From Haloplanus aerogenes (GTDB lineage Archaea; Halobacteriota; Halobacteria; Halobacteriales; Haloferacaceae), in NCBI RefSeq assembly GCF_003856835.1, contig NZ_CP034145.1, positions 186,001 through 250,000 of the forward strand: a stretch of DNA of 64,000 bases, written 5' to 3'. The notes under the pieces are model-generated. The model was given only the letters and a program-made list of their open reading frames with translations, did not search any database and had not been told where the DNA came from. This document shows, piece after piece, positions 7,369-17,727 of the stretch. Positions within the stretch are counted from its first letter, which is position 1; every line of letters starts with the position of its first letter. The translations under genes and the position numbers were made by a program.

Positions 7369-9438
7369 ATGAGCGAGCAGATCCGGGTCCTGCACGTGGA
7401 CGACGAACCGGATTTCGCCGACCTCACTGCAGACGCACTCGAACGTGAGGACGACCGATGCACGGTCGAGACGGCGACGAGCGCGGACGAAGGGCTGGCC
7501 CGACTCACCGACGCCGTCGACTGTGTCGTCTCCGACTACGAGATGCCCGGCCGGAACGGCATCGACTTCCTGGAAGCCGTCCGCGAGCGGTATCCGAACC
7601 TCCCGTTCATCCTCTTTACGGGCAAAGGGAGCGAGGAAGTCGCCAGCGAGGCGATTTCGGCCGGCGTGACCGACTATCTGGAGAAGCAGGGCGGCCTCAG
7701 CCAGTACACCGTCCTCGCCAACCGGATCGCCAACGCGGTCGATCAGTACCGCTCGAAGCGGGCGCTCGAAGCCAGCCAACGCCGTCTGTCGCTGTTTTTC
7801 GAACAGTCGCCGCTCGGTGTCATCGAGTGGAACGAGGACTTCGAGGTGGTCCGTCTGAACGACGCGGCCGAGGACATCCTCGGTTACGCCGAAGCCGACC
7901 TGCGCGGCGCGTCGTGGGAGCGAATCGTCCCCGAGTCGGAGGCGACAGCGGTCGGGGGAGTCGTCGACGCACTGTTACAGAACCGTGGAGGCTACCGGAG
8001 CGTCAACGAGAACGTCCGCGCCGACGGCGAGGTGATCGTCTGCGAGTGGCACAACCGAGTCGTGACCGACGACAGCGAGGAGCCACGCTCCTCGGGCAGT
8101 CGGCCACAGGCCGACGACAGCGAGGAGCCACGCTCCTCGGGCAGTCGGCCACAGGCCGACGACAGCGTCGAACACGGTTCGACGAGCAACCGGGCAGAGC
8201 CCGGTGACAGCGAGGCGTCGGAGACGCCTCGGGCAGAGAGGGACGACGTCCCTCAGGCCACCGGACGCAGTCCGGTGACAACCGGCGAAGCCGGCGACAG
8301 CGACGTGGTCGCTATCTTCTCGCAGTTCCAGGACATCACCGAACGGATCGAACGCGAGCAACAGCTCGAACGGAGCACGGCCCGACTCGAAGCGCTCTTC
8401 GAGAACTCGCCCGACATGATCAACGTCCACGACACCGACGGAAACATCATCGACCCGAACCCGCGGCTCTGCGAACGGACGGGATACGACGCGTCCGAAC
8501 TCGTCGACATGAAGGTGTGGGACGTCGACGCGCGGATCGACCCGGCGGAGGCGCTGGCGATCTGGGAAGAGATGGCCGTCGGCGACAGACACCGACTGGA
8601 GGGCGTCTACCGGCATCGGGACGGATCGACGTTCCCGGTCGAAATTCACCTCCAGCGACTCGATCTGGCGGGCGAAGATCGATTCGTCGTCATCAGCCGG
8701 GACATCTCGGAGCGGAAGGCACGCGAGCGCGAACTCCAGCGACAGAACGAGCGTCTCGAGGAGTTCGTCGGCGTCGTCTCACACGACCTCCAGAACCCGC
8801 TCAACGTGGCCGGGGGCCGCCTCGACCTCGCGCGAGAGGAGTACGATAGCGAGCATCTCGACGCCGCCGCGCGGTCGCTCGACCGGATGGACGAGTTGAT
8901 CGCGGACCTGCTGAAACTCGCGCGGGGTGGGAAACGCGTAAACGAAATCGAGCCCGTCGCGCTCGCGGACGTGGTCGAGGAGTGCTGGCACAACGTCGCG
9001 ACGGGGGACGCGGCACTCGTCGTCGAGACGGACCGGACGATCCGAGCCGATCCGGGGCGACTCCAGCACTTGCTGGAGAACCTGCTGCAGAACAGCGTGG
9101 GTCACGGCACCACGAGCAGCCGGCGCACCGAACACGCTGACGACGGCGTGGAACACAGTTCTGCGGAGAGCGAAGCCAACGGCGGCAGGGGCGACCACGT
9201 CACGATCACCGTCGGTGGCCTGGACGACGGCTTCTACGTCGAAGACGACGGCACCGGGATTCCCGAGGAGAAGCGGACGGCCGTGTTCGAGAGCGGCTAC
9301 TCGACCGCGCCGGACGGCACCGGATTCGGCCTCGCCATCGTCGAGGAAGTCGTCGAGGCCCACGGCTGGTCGATCCAGGTCACCGAGGGTGCCGACGGCG
9401 GGGCACGATTCGAGATTACCGGCGTCGAAGTCGAGTGA
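7369..9438 (+). CDS. Hybrid sensor histidine kinase REC-PAS-PAS-HisKA-HATPase
   Basis: A 689-residue soluble kinase. A receiver domain comes first (about 5-120; VLHVDDEPD, phospho-acceptor Asp56 in VVSDYEMPG), then PAS 1 (from about 133), PAS 2 (about 340-455), the dimerisation/phosphoacceptor helix with SHDLQNPL (His472) and the ATPase domain with DDGTGIPEEKR and GTGFGLAIVEE. PAS 1 is interrupted at about residues 235-311 by a Ser/Asp/Glu/Arg-rich linker whose DNA is an array of ten perfect hairpins (see 8071-8301); it falls between the last two PAS strands. A second odd linker interrupts the ATPase domain near 580-606. No cognate regulator is adjacent. Confidence 0.92.
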   Translation: MSEQIRVLHVDDEPDFADLTADALEREDDRCTVETATSADEGLARLTDAVDCVVSDYEMPGRNGIDFLEAVRERYPNLPFILFTGKGSEEVASEAISAGVTDYLEKQGGLSQYTVLANRIANAVDQYRSKRALEASQRRLSLFFEQSPLGVIEWNEDFEVVRLNDAAEDILGYAEADLRGASWERIVPESEATAVGGVVDALLQNRGGYRSVNENVRADGEVIVCEWHNRVVTDDSEEPRSSGSRPQADDSEEPRSSGSRPQADDSVEHGSTSNRAEPGDSEASETPRAERDDVPQATGRSPVTTGEAGDSDVVAIFSQFQDITERIEREQQLERSTARLEALFENSPDMINVHDTDGNIIDPNPRLCERTGYDASELVDMKVWDVDARIDPAEALAIWEEMAVGDRHRLEGVYRHRDGSTFPVEIHLQRLDLAGEDRFVVISRDISERKARERELQRQNERLEEFVGVVSHDLQNPLNVAGGRLDLAREEYDSEHLDAAARSLDRMDELIADLLKLARGGKRVNEIEPVALADVVEECWHNVATGDAALVVETDRTIRADPGRLQHLLENLLQNSVGHGTTSSRRTEHADDGVEHSSAESEANGGRGDHVTITVGGLDDGFYVEDDGTGIPEEKRTAVFESGYSTAPDGTGFGLAIVEEVVEAHGWSIQVTEGADGGARFEITGVEVE
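8071..8301. repeat. Coding array of ten short perfect hairpins with 3-nt loops, including a 45-bp tandem duplication
   Basis: Inside the kinase gene. Ten consecutive inverted repeats, stems of 5-8 bp and loops of exactly 3 nt, spaced about 20-23 bases: 8077-8093 (GAGGAGC-CAC-GCTCCTC), 8099-8115 (GTCGGCC-ACA-GGCCGAC), 8122-8138 and 8144-8160 (copies of the first two), 8167-8183, 8189-8205, 8212-8230 (8-bp stem), 8238-8254, 8259-8277 (8-bp stem) and 8282-8294. Spacers recur as GACAGC or GGGCAG. The block 8071-8115 is repeated exactly at 8116-8160. The reading frame stays open throughout. Confidence 0.95.
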
Positions 9439-9443
9439 GCGCC

Positions 9444-10589
9444 CTACCGTCGCTCGACCGTCGCCAGCACCCGGTCGATCCGCTCGATTGCCGTCTCGAT
9501 GGCGTCGGCGTCCGTCGCGTAGGAGAAGCGGAGGTAGTCGGCCGCCTCGTCGCCGAAGTCGACGCCGGGCGTGACGGCGACGCCGGCGTCCAAGAAGAGG
9601 TCGGCCACGTCGAGAGCGTCGCCCGGCAGGTCGCTCACGTCCGCCAGCAGGTAGTACGCCCCCTGTGGCGTGTAGCCGAGGTCGAGTCCCCACGCTTCCA
9701 CCGCGTCGACCAGCAGGTCCCGGCGCTCGCGGTACGTCGTCCGAATCTCCGCCAGTCGCTCCGGCGGCGTCTCCAGGGCCGCGACGCCCGCGTCCTGCAC
9801 GAAGTTCGGGGCGCAGATGAGCAGGTTCTGTGCGAGACGATTTACCACGTCGACGTAGTCGGGCGGGACGATCACCCATCCCAGCCGCCACCCGGTCATC
9901 GCGAACCGCTTGGAGAAGCCGTTGAGGACGAACGCGTCATCCGTGTATTCGAGCATCGTGTGCTCGGCCACGTCGTAGGAGAGGCCGTGGTACACCTCGT
10001 CGACGACGGGCGTCGCGTCGTGGGCGGCCGCCACGTCCGCGAGACCTGCGAGCGTCTCGCCGTCCATCACCGCGCCGGTCGGGTTGGCGGGGGAGTTGAG
10101 GAGGAGGGCGCGGGTGTCGTCGGAGACGGCGGCCTCGAAGTCCGCGATTCGGGGCTGGAATCCCTCGCTCGCGCGGAGCGGAACCGTCCGAACCCGCCCC
10201 TCGACCATCCGTACGAAGTTGGGATAGCAGGCGTAGTGCGGGTCGGTGAGGACCACCTCCTCGCCGGGGTCGACGAGGGCGGCCATCGTGAGCAAGAGGC
10301 CGGGCGAAGTGCCGGGCGTGATGACGACCCGGTTCGGGTCCACGTCGACCCCGTACTCGCGGTCGTAATGTGCAGCGATGGCGCGGCGGAGTTCGGGTTT
10401 CCCCCGCGCGGCGGTGTAGTTCGTGTTGCCCGACCGGAGCGAGTCGACGGCCGTCTCGATCACCCGGTCCGGGGGCGCGAAATCCGGTTCACCAACCTCC
10501 AGATGGATCACGTCGTCGAGTTCGTTCGCCCGTTCGAGCACGTCCATGGCGATGAACGGGGTCACGTCGGCGCCACGTTGGGAGACCAT
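9444..10589 (-). CDS. Pyridoxal-phosphate aminotransferase (class I, aspartate aminotransferase-like)
   Basis: A 381-residue fold-type I PLP enzyme. Visible motifs are the N-terminal HLEVGEPDF, NYTAARGKPELR, the cofactor-ring contacts SPANPTGA and VVDEVYHGLSYD, the Schiff-base lysine in NGFSKRFAMTGWRLGW (Lys227), and RFSYAT with the substrate carboxylate arginine near the end. These fit the aspartate/aromatic aminotransferase group used in amino acid biosynthesis. Start MVSQRGADVTPF gives family length. The gene converges with the histidine kinase and is co-directional with katG, without operon-like spacing. The amino donor/acceptor pair is not determined. Confidence 0.88.
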   Translation of the reverse strand: MVSQRGADVTPFIAMDVLERANELDDVIHLEVGEPDFAPPDRVIETAVDSLRSGNTNYTAARGKPELRRAIAAHYDREYGVDVDPNRVVITPGTSPGLLLTMAALVDPGEEVVLTDPHYACYPNFVRMVEGRVRTVPLRASEGFQPRIADFEAAVSDDTRALLLNSPANPTGAVMDGETLAGLADVAAAHDATPVVDEVYHGLSYDVAEHTMLEYTDDAFVLNGFSKRFAMTGWRLGWVIVPPDYVDVVNRLAQNLLICAPNFVQDAGVAALETPPERLAEIRTTYRERRDLLVDAVEAWGLDLGYTPQGAYYLLADVSDLPGDALDVADLFLDAGVAVTPGVDFGDEAADYLRFSYATDADAIETAIERIDRVLATVERR

Positions 10590-10689
10590 CGGTGCCGCGT
10601 TAGGAGAGGGGAACAGGAATACGCTCCGGTCGACTATCGGTGTCGAAACCGGGTTCGGGTGGCGCGAAAATCGACCGCCGCCTGCGAGG

Positions 10690-12985
<2,296 letters not shown>

Positions 12986-13048
12986 TTTGATTCGTCTTAT
13001 GCTAACCGATTATTCATAAGGGGGCATCGAACGATTCCGTGACGGACA

Positions 13049-14152
13049 CTATCGGTCGTCCCCGTCCGTCGGCACGCCACACAGGTTCCCCTCGTCGTCG
13101 AACAGTTTGGCGCGGAGGTAGCGCGCCCGGTAGCGATTGGCGCCGTCGCTCGTGTCGGCCTCGCGGATCTCGTCGATCCGACCGTCGGCGACGGCGTCGA
13201 TGATCGTCTCGATCTGCTCCTTTTCGCTCGGGGTGAGGTCGAACTCGTAGGTGCGGGACTGCTCGGATTCGAGGCGCGTCCACTTGCGCGCGGTAGCGAT
13301 GACCAGCGAACACGGCTCGCGACACGGAAAGACGCCGTCGCCGCGTGCCACGTCGAGTGGCGTCTCGGCGTCGTAGTCCCACTCGCGACGCTTGAGGCAC
13401 TGCGAGTCGACACAGCAGGCCTCCGCGACCCGGTTCACGTGGTCGTGACCTTCCCCCCGGTCCCACGTCTGCACGACGCCGTAGATGCCGGTCTGGCGCG
13501 AGACGGTCTCGTGCCAGTGGGTCACGTCGAGGTCGCCCTCGCGTTCCCGGTGCCAGTTCGCGACCGTCGCGGGGTAGAATCCCTCGGCGGCCCGGACGAG
13601 GGCGTCGGGATCGAGGTCGACGAACGCCCACCCGTGCGCCAGCGTCGGCGCCGTCGACAGCGGCCGGTAGTCGCCGTCGTCGTCCGTCTTCCGCAGGCGC
13701 CGCGCCTCGTAGGGGTCGGTGTAGGTGGTGAGGTCGTCGAGGGCGGTATCGTCGACGTGTCGCAGCTCGTAGCGGCGTCGGCCGTCCTCGATATGCGCCT
13801 CGATGGCGAGTTGGCCCCACTCGCGGTCGAGGCCGCCGTCGCGGAGGCGGTCGTGTCGCTCGGGGACGGACAGGTCGTCGGCGTGTTCGACCCACCGGAG
13901 GAACGCCCACTCGGCGGGGTTCTGGGGCGCGTGCTGGTGCCAGAACAGCCAGTTCTCGGCGTACGCACGGTGACGCTCGACCGCGTCGTCGAATTCGGCG
14001 GCCGAGAGGCCGTCGTAACTCGCCTCGGGCACCGCGACGCGGAAGCCGTCGTCGTCGCGCGCCGCCCGGAGGCCGTCGAAGTCGACGCCGTCGGCCGCGG
14101 CGGCCTCGCGCAGGGCGTCGGCTGGCGTCGGATCGGCCCTCGCGCCCGCCAT
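13049..14152 (-). CDS. DR2241 family iron-sulfur protein
   Basis: A 367-residue protein of the DR2241 family, which pairs with CbiX in haloarchaea. The N-terminal half is helical; the C-terminal third carries two cysteine pairs, ACCVDSQCLKRREW and VFPCREPCSLVIA, that fit a 4Fe-4S site. It ends with a charged segment EFDLTPSEKEQIETI. The ATG chosen lies one base beyond the cbiX stop; a GTG three codons earlier would overlap cbiX by eight bases. The operon with cbiX suggests a role in cobalamin or sirohydrochlorin metabolism, perhaps electron transfer or metal handling; the biochemical function is not established to my knowledge. Confidence 0.82.
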   Translation of the reverse strand: MAGARADPTPADALREAAAADGVDFDGLRAARDDDGFRVAVPEASYDGLSAAEFDDAVERHRAYAENWLFWHQHAPQNPAEWAFLRWVEHADDLSVPERHDRLRDGGLDREWGQLAIEAHIEDGRRRYELRHVDDTALDDLTTYTDPYEARRLRKTDDDGDYRPLSTAPTLAHGWAFVDLDPDALVRAAEGFYPATVANWHREREGDLDVTHWHETVSRQTGIYGVVQTWDRGEGHDHVNRVAEACCVDSQCLKRREWDYDAETPLDVARGDGVFPCREPCSLVIATARKWTRLESEQSRTYEFDLTPSEKEQIETIIDAVADGRIDEIREADTSDGANRYRARYLRAKLFDDEGNLCGVPTDGDDR

Positions 14153-14153
14153 C

Positions 14154-15026
14154 TCAGTCACCGTCGGCGGGCATCGTCGTCGTCTCCCCGGTCGTCGGGG
14201 CGTCAGTTCCGGTATCGGCGCCCGCGTCGGCCGTGCGTTCGAGGATCACGTCGGCCATGAGCGGTTCCGTCCCGATGGCGCCGGCGTACCAGATGTCGTG
14301 GCCGTCGACGCGGGACGGCACCGCGTAGCCCTCGCGGCCGTCGTCGGTGAGGCCCATATCCTCGGGAATGTCCTCCTGCGTGTGGTAGCCGTCGGCAATA
14401 AAGAGCGGGACGACGACGATGTCCTCGCTCTCGAAGTGGTCGGTCACGTCGTCGACTTCCGGCGCCTCGTCCATGAACAGCGCGCGTACCTCCGCGAACC
14501 GGTCGCGGTCGCGCACCCGGTCGGCGTGGTACTCCACCGCCTTCGCGGAGTTCTCGTTGCGCTTGGTGCCGTGGCCGACGACCGCCAAACCGACGCCCGC
14601 GCCCACGTCGGGATCACCCGTCACCGTCTCCGCCCGGCGAACGATCACGTCCGTCATCGCGTCGTGGGTGCCGACCGGGCCGCAGTAGTGGACGGTCTTG
14701 TCCACGTCCGACGGGGAACAGGTGGCGAAGTCGGCGCTCGTCCCGTCGGAGTTCCAGTCGGCGGCGTCGAACTCCAGTCGAAGTTCCCGCGGGATCACCT
14801 GCTCGGTGAAGTAGCCCTCGCTGATGAAGAGGGGAACGACGTACACCTCGTCGGCGGTCACCGTCCGGAGGGCGTTCCGGAGCGACGGCTCCTCCTTCCA
14901 GTAGGCCTCCCGAACCTCGTCGAACGCCCCGGACGCCCGGATCGTGTCGGCGTGGTCCTGTGCCGGCGCGCTCGACCGGGGATTCAGATGGGAGCCGTGG
15001 GCGACGAGCAACAGCGCCTCTGTCAT
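14154..15026 (-). CDS. cbiX: Sirohydrochlorin cobaltochelatase CbiX, two-domain form
   Basis: Inserts Co(2+) into sirohydrochlorin in the anaerobic cobalamin pathway. The 290-residue protein contains two homologous chelatase domains, the first beginning LLLVAHGSHLNPRS (His10) and the second AVVGHGTKRNENS; each is followed by a VVPLFISEGYFT or VVPLFIADGYHT segment with the second metal ligand. This is the long CbiX architecture rather than the short archaeal CbiXS. The C-terminal tail is Thr/Gly/Asp-rich. Start MTEALLLVAHGSH is at the domain boundary. It is followed at once by the DR2241 gene. Confidence 0.9.
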   Translation of the reverse strand: MTEALLLVAHGSHLNPRSSAPAQDHADTIRASGAFDEVREAYWKEEPSLRNALRTVTADEVYVVPLFISEGYFTEQVIPRELRLEFDAADWNSDGTSADFATCSPSDVDKTVHYCGPVGTHDAMTDVIVRRAETVTGDPDVGAGVGLAVVGHGTKRNENSAKAVEYHADRVRDRDRFAEVRALFMDEAPEVDDVTDHFESEDIVVVPLFIADGYHTQEDIPEDMGLTDDGREGYAVPSRVDGHDIWYAGAIGTEPLMADVILERTADAGADTGTDAPTTGETTTMPADGD

Positions 15027-15166
15027 TGGTGTCCCTATGGCTCGTCGGACTCTTAGGCCCTCCGTCCGCCCGGTGGCGGGCAGGGCGGCCTCGACCGGGG
15101 CCGTCGGCGTGGGCTGAGTGCAAACCTGTCGCCACATCTATACGTTAATTGAGAGAACGAAGTCGT

Positions 15167-15847
15167 ATGGACCACGACATCACCCACCGCCCGTCCTACG
15201 CCCAGCTCACCCTCTCGCTCGACGCCGGCGAATCGGTCCGCGCCGAAGCCGGCGCGATGGTGAGTTACACCGGCGACGTCGACGTCGAGACGCAGGCCGA
15301 AGGGGGCCTGTTGAAGTCGCTCTCGCGGTCGGTGTTCGGCGGCGAATCCTTCTTCATGAACACGTTCACCGCGAACGGCGCGAGCCAGCTCGAACTGGCT
15401 CCGGCGCTGTCCGGCGACGTGCAACACCACCAGCTAACCGACGAGACGCTGTTCGTCCAGTCCACGTCCTTCGTCGCCTCGGACCCGACCATCGACGTGG
15501 ACACGAAGTTCGGTGGGGGCAAGACGTTCTTCGGCGGCGAGGGGCTGTTCCTGCTGAAACTCTCCGGGACGGGACCGACCTTCATCTCCAGTTACGGCGC
15601 CATCGACGAACACCGCGTCGAACCCGGCGAGACGCGTATCGTCGACACCGGCCACATCGTCGCGTTCGAGGAGACGCTCGACTTCGAAGTCAAACGCGTC
15701 GGTGGCCTCAAATCGACGCTGTTCAGCGGCGAAGGCCTCGTCTGCGAGTTCAGCGGGGAGGGGACCGTCTGGACCCAGACGCGGAGCCCCGACGCCTTCC
15801 TCGCGTGGCTCATCCCGAAACTCCCGACGCAGAACAGTTCGAACTGA
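15167..15847 (+). CDS. TIGR00266/AIM24 family protein
   Basis: A 226-residue beta-rich protein of the AIM24 (TIGR00266) family. Diagnostic features are the early ITHRPSYAQLTLSLDAGESVRAEAGAMVSY segment, the repeated glycine-rich strands GGLLKSLSRSVFGGESFF and GGGKTFFGGEGLFLLKLSG, and the late GGLKSTLFSGEGLVCEFSG. No signal peptide. Members are widespread and mostly uncharacterised, with some links to stress response and mitochondrial architecture. The ATG at MDHDITHRP is chosen over an upstream GTG-type start. A TATA-like TACGTTAATT lies about 25 bases upstream, compatible with a short leader. Confidence 0.82.
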   Translation: MDHDITHRPSYAQLTLSLDAGESVRAEAGAMVSYTGDVDVETQAEGGLLKSLSRSVFGGESFFMNTFTANGASQLELAPALSGDVQHHQLTDETLFVQSTSFVASDPTIDVDTKFGGGKTFFGGEGLFLLKLSGTGPTFISSYGAIDEHRVEPGETRIVDTGHIVAFEETLDFEVKRVGGLKSTLFSGEGLVCEFSGEGTVWTQTRSPDAFLAWLIPKLPTQNSSN

Positions 15848-15884
15848 CCGGAGCCTTATGACACAGCGTCGCGGTAGTTCGCCC

Positions 15885-16082
15885 ATGGCAGACCGAAGCA
15901 TCATCGACCTGATCGAGGACTGGCAGACGGGCTTTTTCGTCGTCCTCGGCTGTATCGTCGTCGGCGTGCTGGTCGGGCTGGCTCTCCGGTCGGTCGCGGG
16001 GCCGCCCGGCTTCGTGATCGGCATCCTCGTCGGGGCGCTCTGCGGCTTCGTCGCGTACTCGTATCTCCGCTACGGGCGATAG
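15885..16082 (+). CDS. Small two-helix membrane protein
   Basis: A 65-residue protein, MADRSIIDLIEDWQTG, followed by two hydrophobic helices (FFVVLGCIVVGVLVGLAL and FVIGILVGALCGFVAYSYL) separated by a glycine/proline turn. No family is recognised. It follows the AIM24-like gene by 37 bases on the same strand and may share its transcript. An in-frame ATG nine codons upstream (MTQRRGSSP) is possible but less likely, because the chosen start has the acidic amphipathic N-terminus typical of haloarchaeal small membrane proteins. Confidence 0.68.
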   Translation: MADRSIIDLIEDWQTGFFVVLGCIVVGVLVGLALRSVAGPPGFVIGILVGALCGFVAYSYLRYGR

Positions 16083-16118
16083 GTGGCAGTGACGACGGGT
16101 GGCTGAGCGCCCGACACC

Positions 16119-16241
16119 TTACCCCGGCGTCGGGACGCCCGGCCCCGTCGGATTCTCGTCTTTCGGATCCTCGCGGTTGAGGATGGCGTCGCGGATGCGG
16201 TCGAACGCTGATCGGTCCGTACGGACAACGGGCACGTGCAT
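16119..16241 (-). CDS. Possible 40-residue soluble protein
   Basis: A short frame starting MHVPVVRTDRSAFDRIRDAIL and ending DENPTGPGVPTPG. The acidic/arginine balance, absence of rare codons and the RIRDAILNREDPKDEN stretch look like real haloarchaeal coding sequence rather than a shadow frame, and no larger gene overlaps it. It reads away from vapB. No family or function recognised; it could also be chance. Confidence 0.35.
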   Translation of the reverse strand: MHVPVVRTDRSAFDRIRDAILNREDPKDENPTGPGVPTPG

Positions 16242-16313
16242 AGCCCGCGTCCGTGTTAGGGTTTGACACACTTGGGTCTGGTGGGGGTAGACCGTTCTTC
16301 TAAGTAGTCCGAA

Positions 16314-16328
16314 GTATACGCTGTATAC
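16314..16328. promoter_or_regulatory. Tandem palindrome at the vapB start, probable autoregulatory operator
   Basis: GTATAC-GCT-GTATAC: two copies of a self-complementary hexamer separated by three bases, ending directly at the vapB ATG (16329). VapB or VapBC complexes commonly bind palindromes overlapping their own promoter or start, so this is the obvious candidate site. The hexamer also provides a weak TATA-like element. Confidence 0.6.
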
Positions 16329-16565
16329 ATGGGGAGCAAGACGATCCGTCTGGACGAGGACGTCTACGAGCGCCTCCGGGAGAACAAGCGGGACGACGAG
16401 ACGTTTTCGGAGGCAGTCGAGCGACTGATGGGCGGCCGCTCGCTCGCGGAACTGGGCGACGTGCTCGACGACGGGAGTCGAGTCGAGCGGATGGAAACGG
16501 CGATAGCGGAAGCCGACGAGGCCGACGTCCACGAGGTCGACGAAGTGCTCGATCAGTTCGAATGA
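16329..16565 (+). CDS. vapB: VapB-type antitoxin
   Basis: A 78-residue antitoxin. The N-terminus MGSKTIRLDEDVYERLRENK is a ribbon-helix-helix-like DNA-binding segment of the DUF217/VapB group, followed by FSEAVERLMGG and an acidic, flexible C-terminus (EADEADVHEVDEVLDQFE) that would wrap around and inhibit the toxin. The stop overlaps the vapC ATG in an ATGA, the usual coupling that keeps antitoxin ahead of toxin. A tandem palindrome at the start codon suggests autoregulation. Confidence 0.88.
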   Translation: MGSKTIRLDEDVYERLRENKRDDETFSEAVERLMGGRSLAELGDVLDDGSRVERMETAIAEADEADVHEVDEVLDQFE

Positions 16566-16948
16566 TCGCCGACACGGATTTCCTCATCGACCTGATGAAG
16601 CGGGATACCGGTGCTCGCCAGAAACTCCGCGAACTCGAAGCCGAGGGGATACCGGTCAAGATACCGGCGATGGCGGTGCTCGAACTCTACATCGGGGTTG
16701 GAGCGGAGATGAGCGACGACGAGGAACGGGAGGTGCGCGAGATCCTGCGCCCGCATCCGTTCGTCCCGATGAGCGACGAAATCTCCCGAATCGCCGGGCG
16801 GCGAATCGGAGAGGGAGACACCTCGAAACTGAAAAAGAACAAGGGCGACGCGGCTATCGGAGCGACGGGGGAAGTGGAAGGAGAGGCCGTCCTCACGCGG
16901 AACGTCGACGACTTCGAAGCGTTCGGGTTCGACGTCGAGACGTATTAG
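16562..16948 (+). CDS. vapC: VapC-type PIN-domain ribonuclease toxin
   Basis: A 128-residue single PIN domain. The four acidic metal-binding positions are visible: Asp4 in MIADTDFLIDL, Glu41 in VLELYIG, Asp96 in NKGDAAIGA and Asp116/117 in LTRNVDDFEAFG. VapC toxins cleave tRNA or rRNA and are neutralised by the upstream partner. Length is normal and the active site looks intact. The gene ends about 60 bases before the 3' end of tRNA-Gln, which lies on the other strand. Confidence 0.9.
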   Translation: MIADTDFLIDLMKRDTGARQKLRELEAEGIPVKIPAMAVLELYIGVGAEMSDDEEREVREILRPHPFVPMSDEISRIAGRRIGEGDTSKLKKNKGDAAIGATGEVEGEAVLTRNVDDFEAFGFDVETY

Positions 16949-17008
16949 CGCCGGTCGACTCTGTCCGATGTGCGGGTCTCGCTTCGGTTTTCTAAAAGAA
17001 GTGGAGAA

Positions 17009-17081
17009 TAGTCCCACCAGGATTCGAACCTGGGTCGAAGCCCCCAGAAGGCTTCAGGATTGGCCGCTACCCCATGGGACT
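17009..17081 (-). tRNA. tRNA-Gln (anticodon CTG)
   Basis: A 73-base tRNA read on the minus strand. The acceptor stem AGTCCCA pairs with TGGGACT followed by discriminator A; CCA is not encoded. The D-arm contains GGGGTAGCGGCC, the T-arm contains GGTTCGAATCC, and the anticodon arm has stem GAAGCC/GGCTTC with loop TTCTGGG, giving anticodon CTG for CAG codons. No intron is needed to fold it. The vapBC pair lies on its 3' side. Confidence 0.95.
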
Positions 17082-17164
17082 GCGACTCCGGGACGGGAGT
17101 CATCACTCTATACCCGCGAATCGCATATGAGTGTTGCGAAGTCCGAGCACCGGCGGCGGGCGCG

Positions 17165-17638
17165 CTACCGCGTCGCGATACCGAGCAACCGGACGACGTG
17201 CGCGAAACTCAGCAGGTGGTCCGCGCGGTCGAGGTCGTCGTCGCCCGGCTCCAGCACTGCCACCGCGTCGTCGACCCGGGCGTCGAGCGTCGCCGCGGCG
17301 TCCTCGCCAAGCCACCCGAGCGCGCGGTAGCGGGCGATAGCGTCGCGGGTCGCCCCCTCGCCCGCCGTCCGCACGAGATAGACGATCCAGTCGCGGCCGA
17401 TCCGTCGCCCCTCCGGTACATCCGGAAACGTGGGGAGATACGGCCGCTCGCCGAGCGCCTCGGGGTCGACGCCGCCGATAGCGACCAGCATCTCGCACTG
17501 CTCGTGGGAGGGTTCGTCCGGTGCCGCGGGTCGGTACTCCGACCCCTCGACGCGCGGGAGGCTGACGCCGATTTCCGGGTCGTCCACGTCGGCGAGCGAC
17601 CGAAGTTCCCGCGGATCGTAGTCGGCCGGGTCGATCAC
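17165..17638 (-). CDS. FlaD/FlaE-like domain protein
   Basis: A 157-residue acidic protein from a GTG start ([16 protein letters not shown]). The middle, [51 protein letters not shown], follows the archaellum accessory FlaD/E pattern (PYL-x-LP ... W-x-x-x-LV ... AL-x-YY-x-x-x-GWI), and the end [13 protein letters not shown] matches the helix that closes such domains in haloarchaeal stand-alone members. No archaellum genes are nearby, so it is a solitary member whose partner is unknown. Divergent from purO. Confidence 0.6.
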   Translation of the reverse strand: MIDPADYDPRELRSLADVDDPEIGVSLPRVEGSEYRPAAPDEPSHEQCEMLVAIGGVDPEALGERPYLPTFPDVPEGRRIGRDWIVYLVRTAGEGATRDAIARYRALGWLGEDAAATLDARVDDAVAVLEPGDDDLDRADHLLSFAHVVRLLGIATR

Positions 17639-17727
17639 GGGAGGAGTTGGGCGGGTGCGCTCAAGGCTCTTTGGGCGGGCGCGGCAGAACGGAAAGACGT
17701 ACGTGGTCGGTGGCTGAACGGCGAGAC

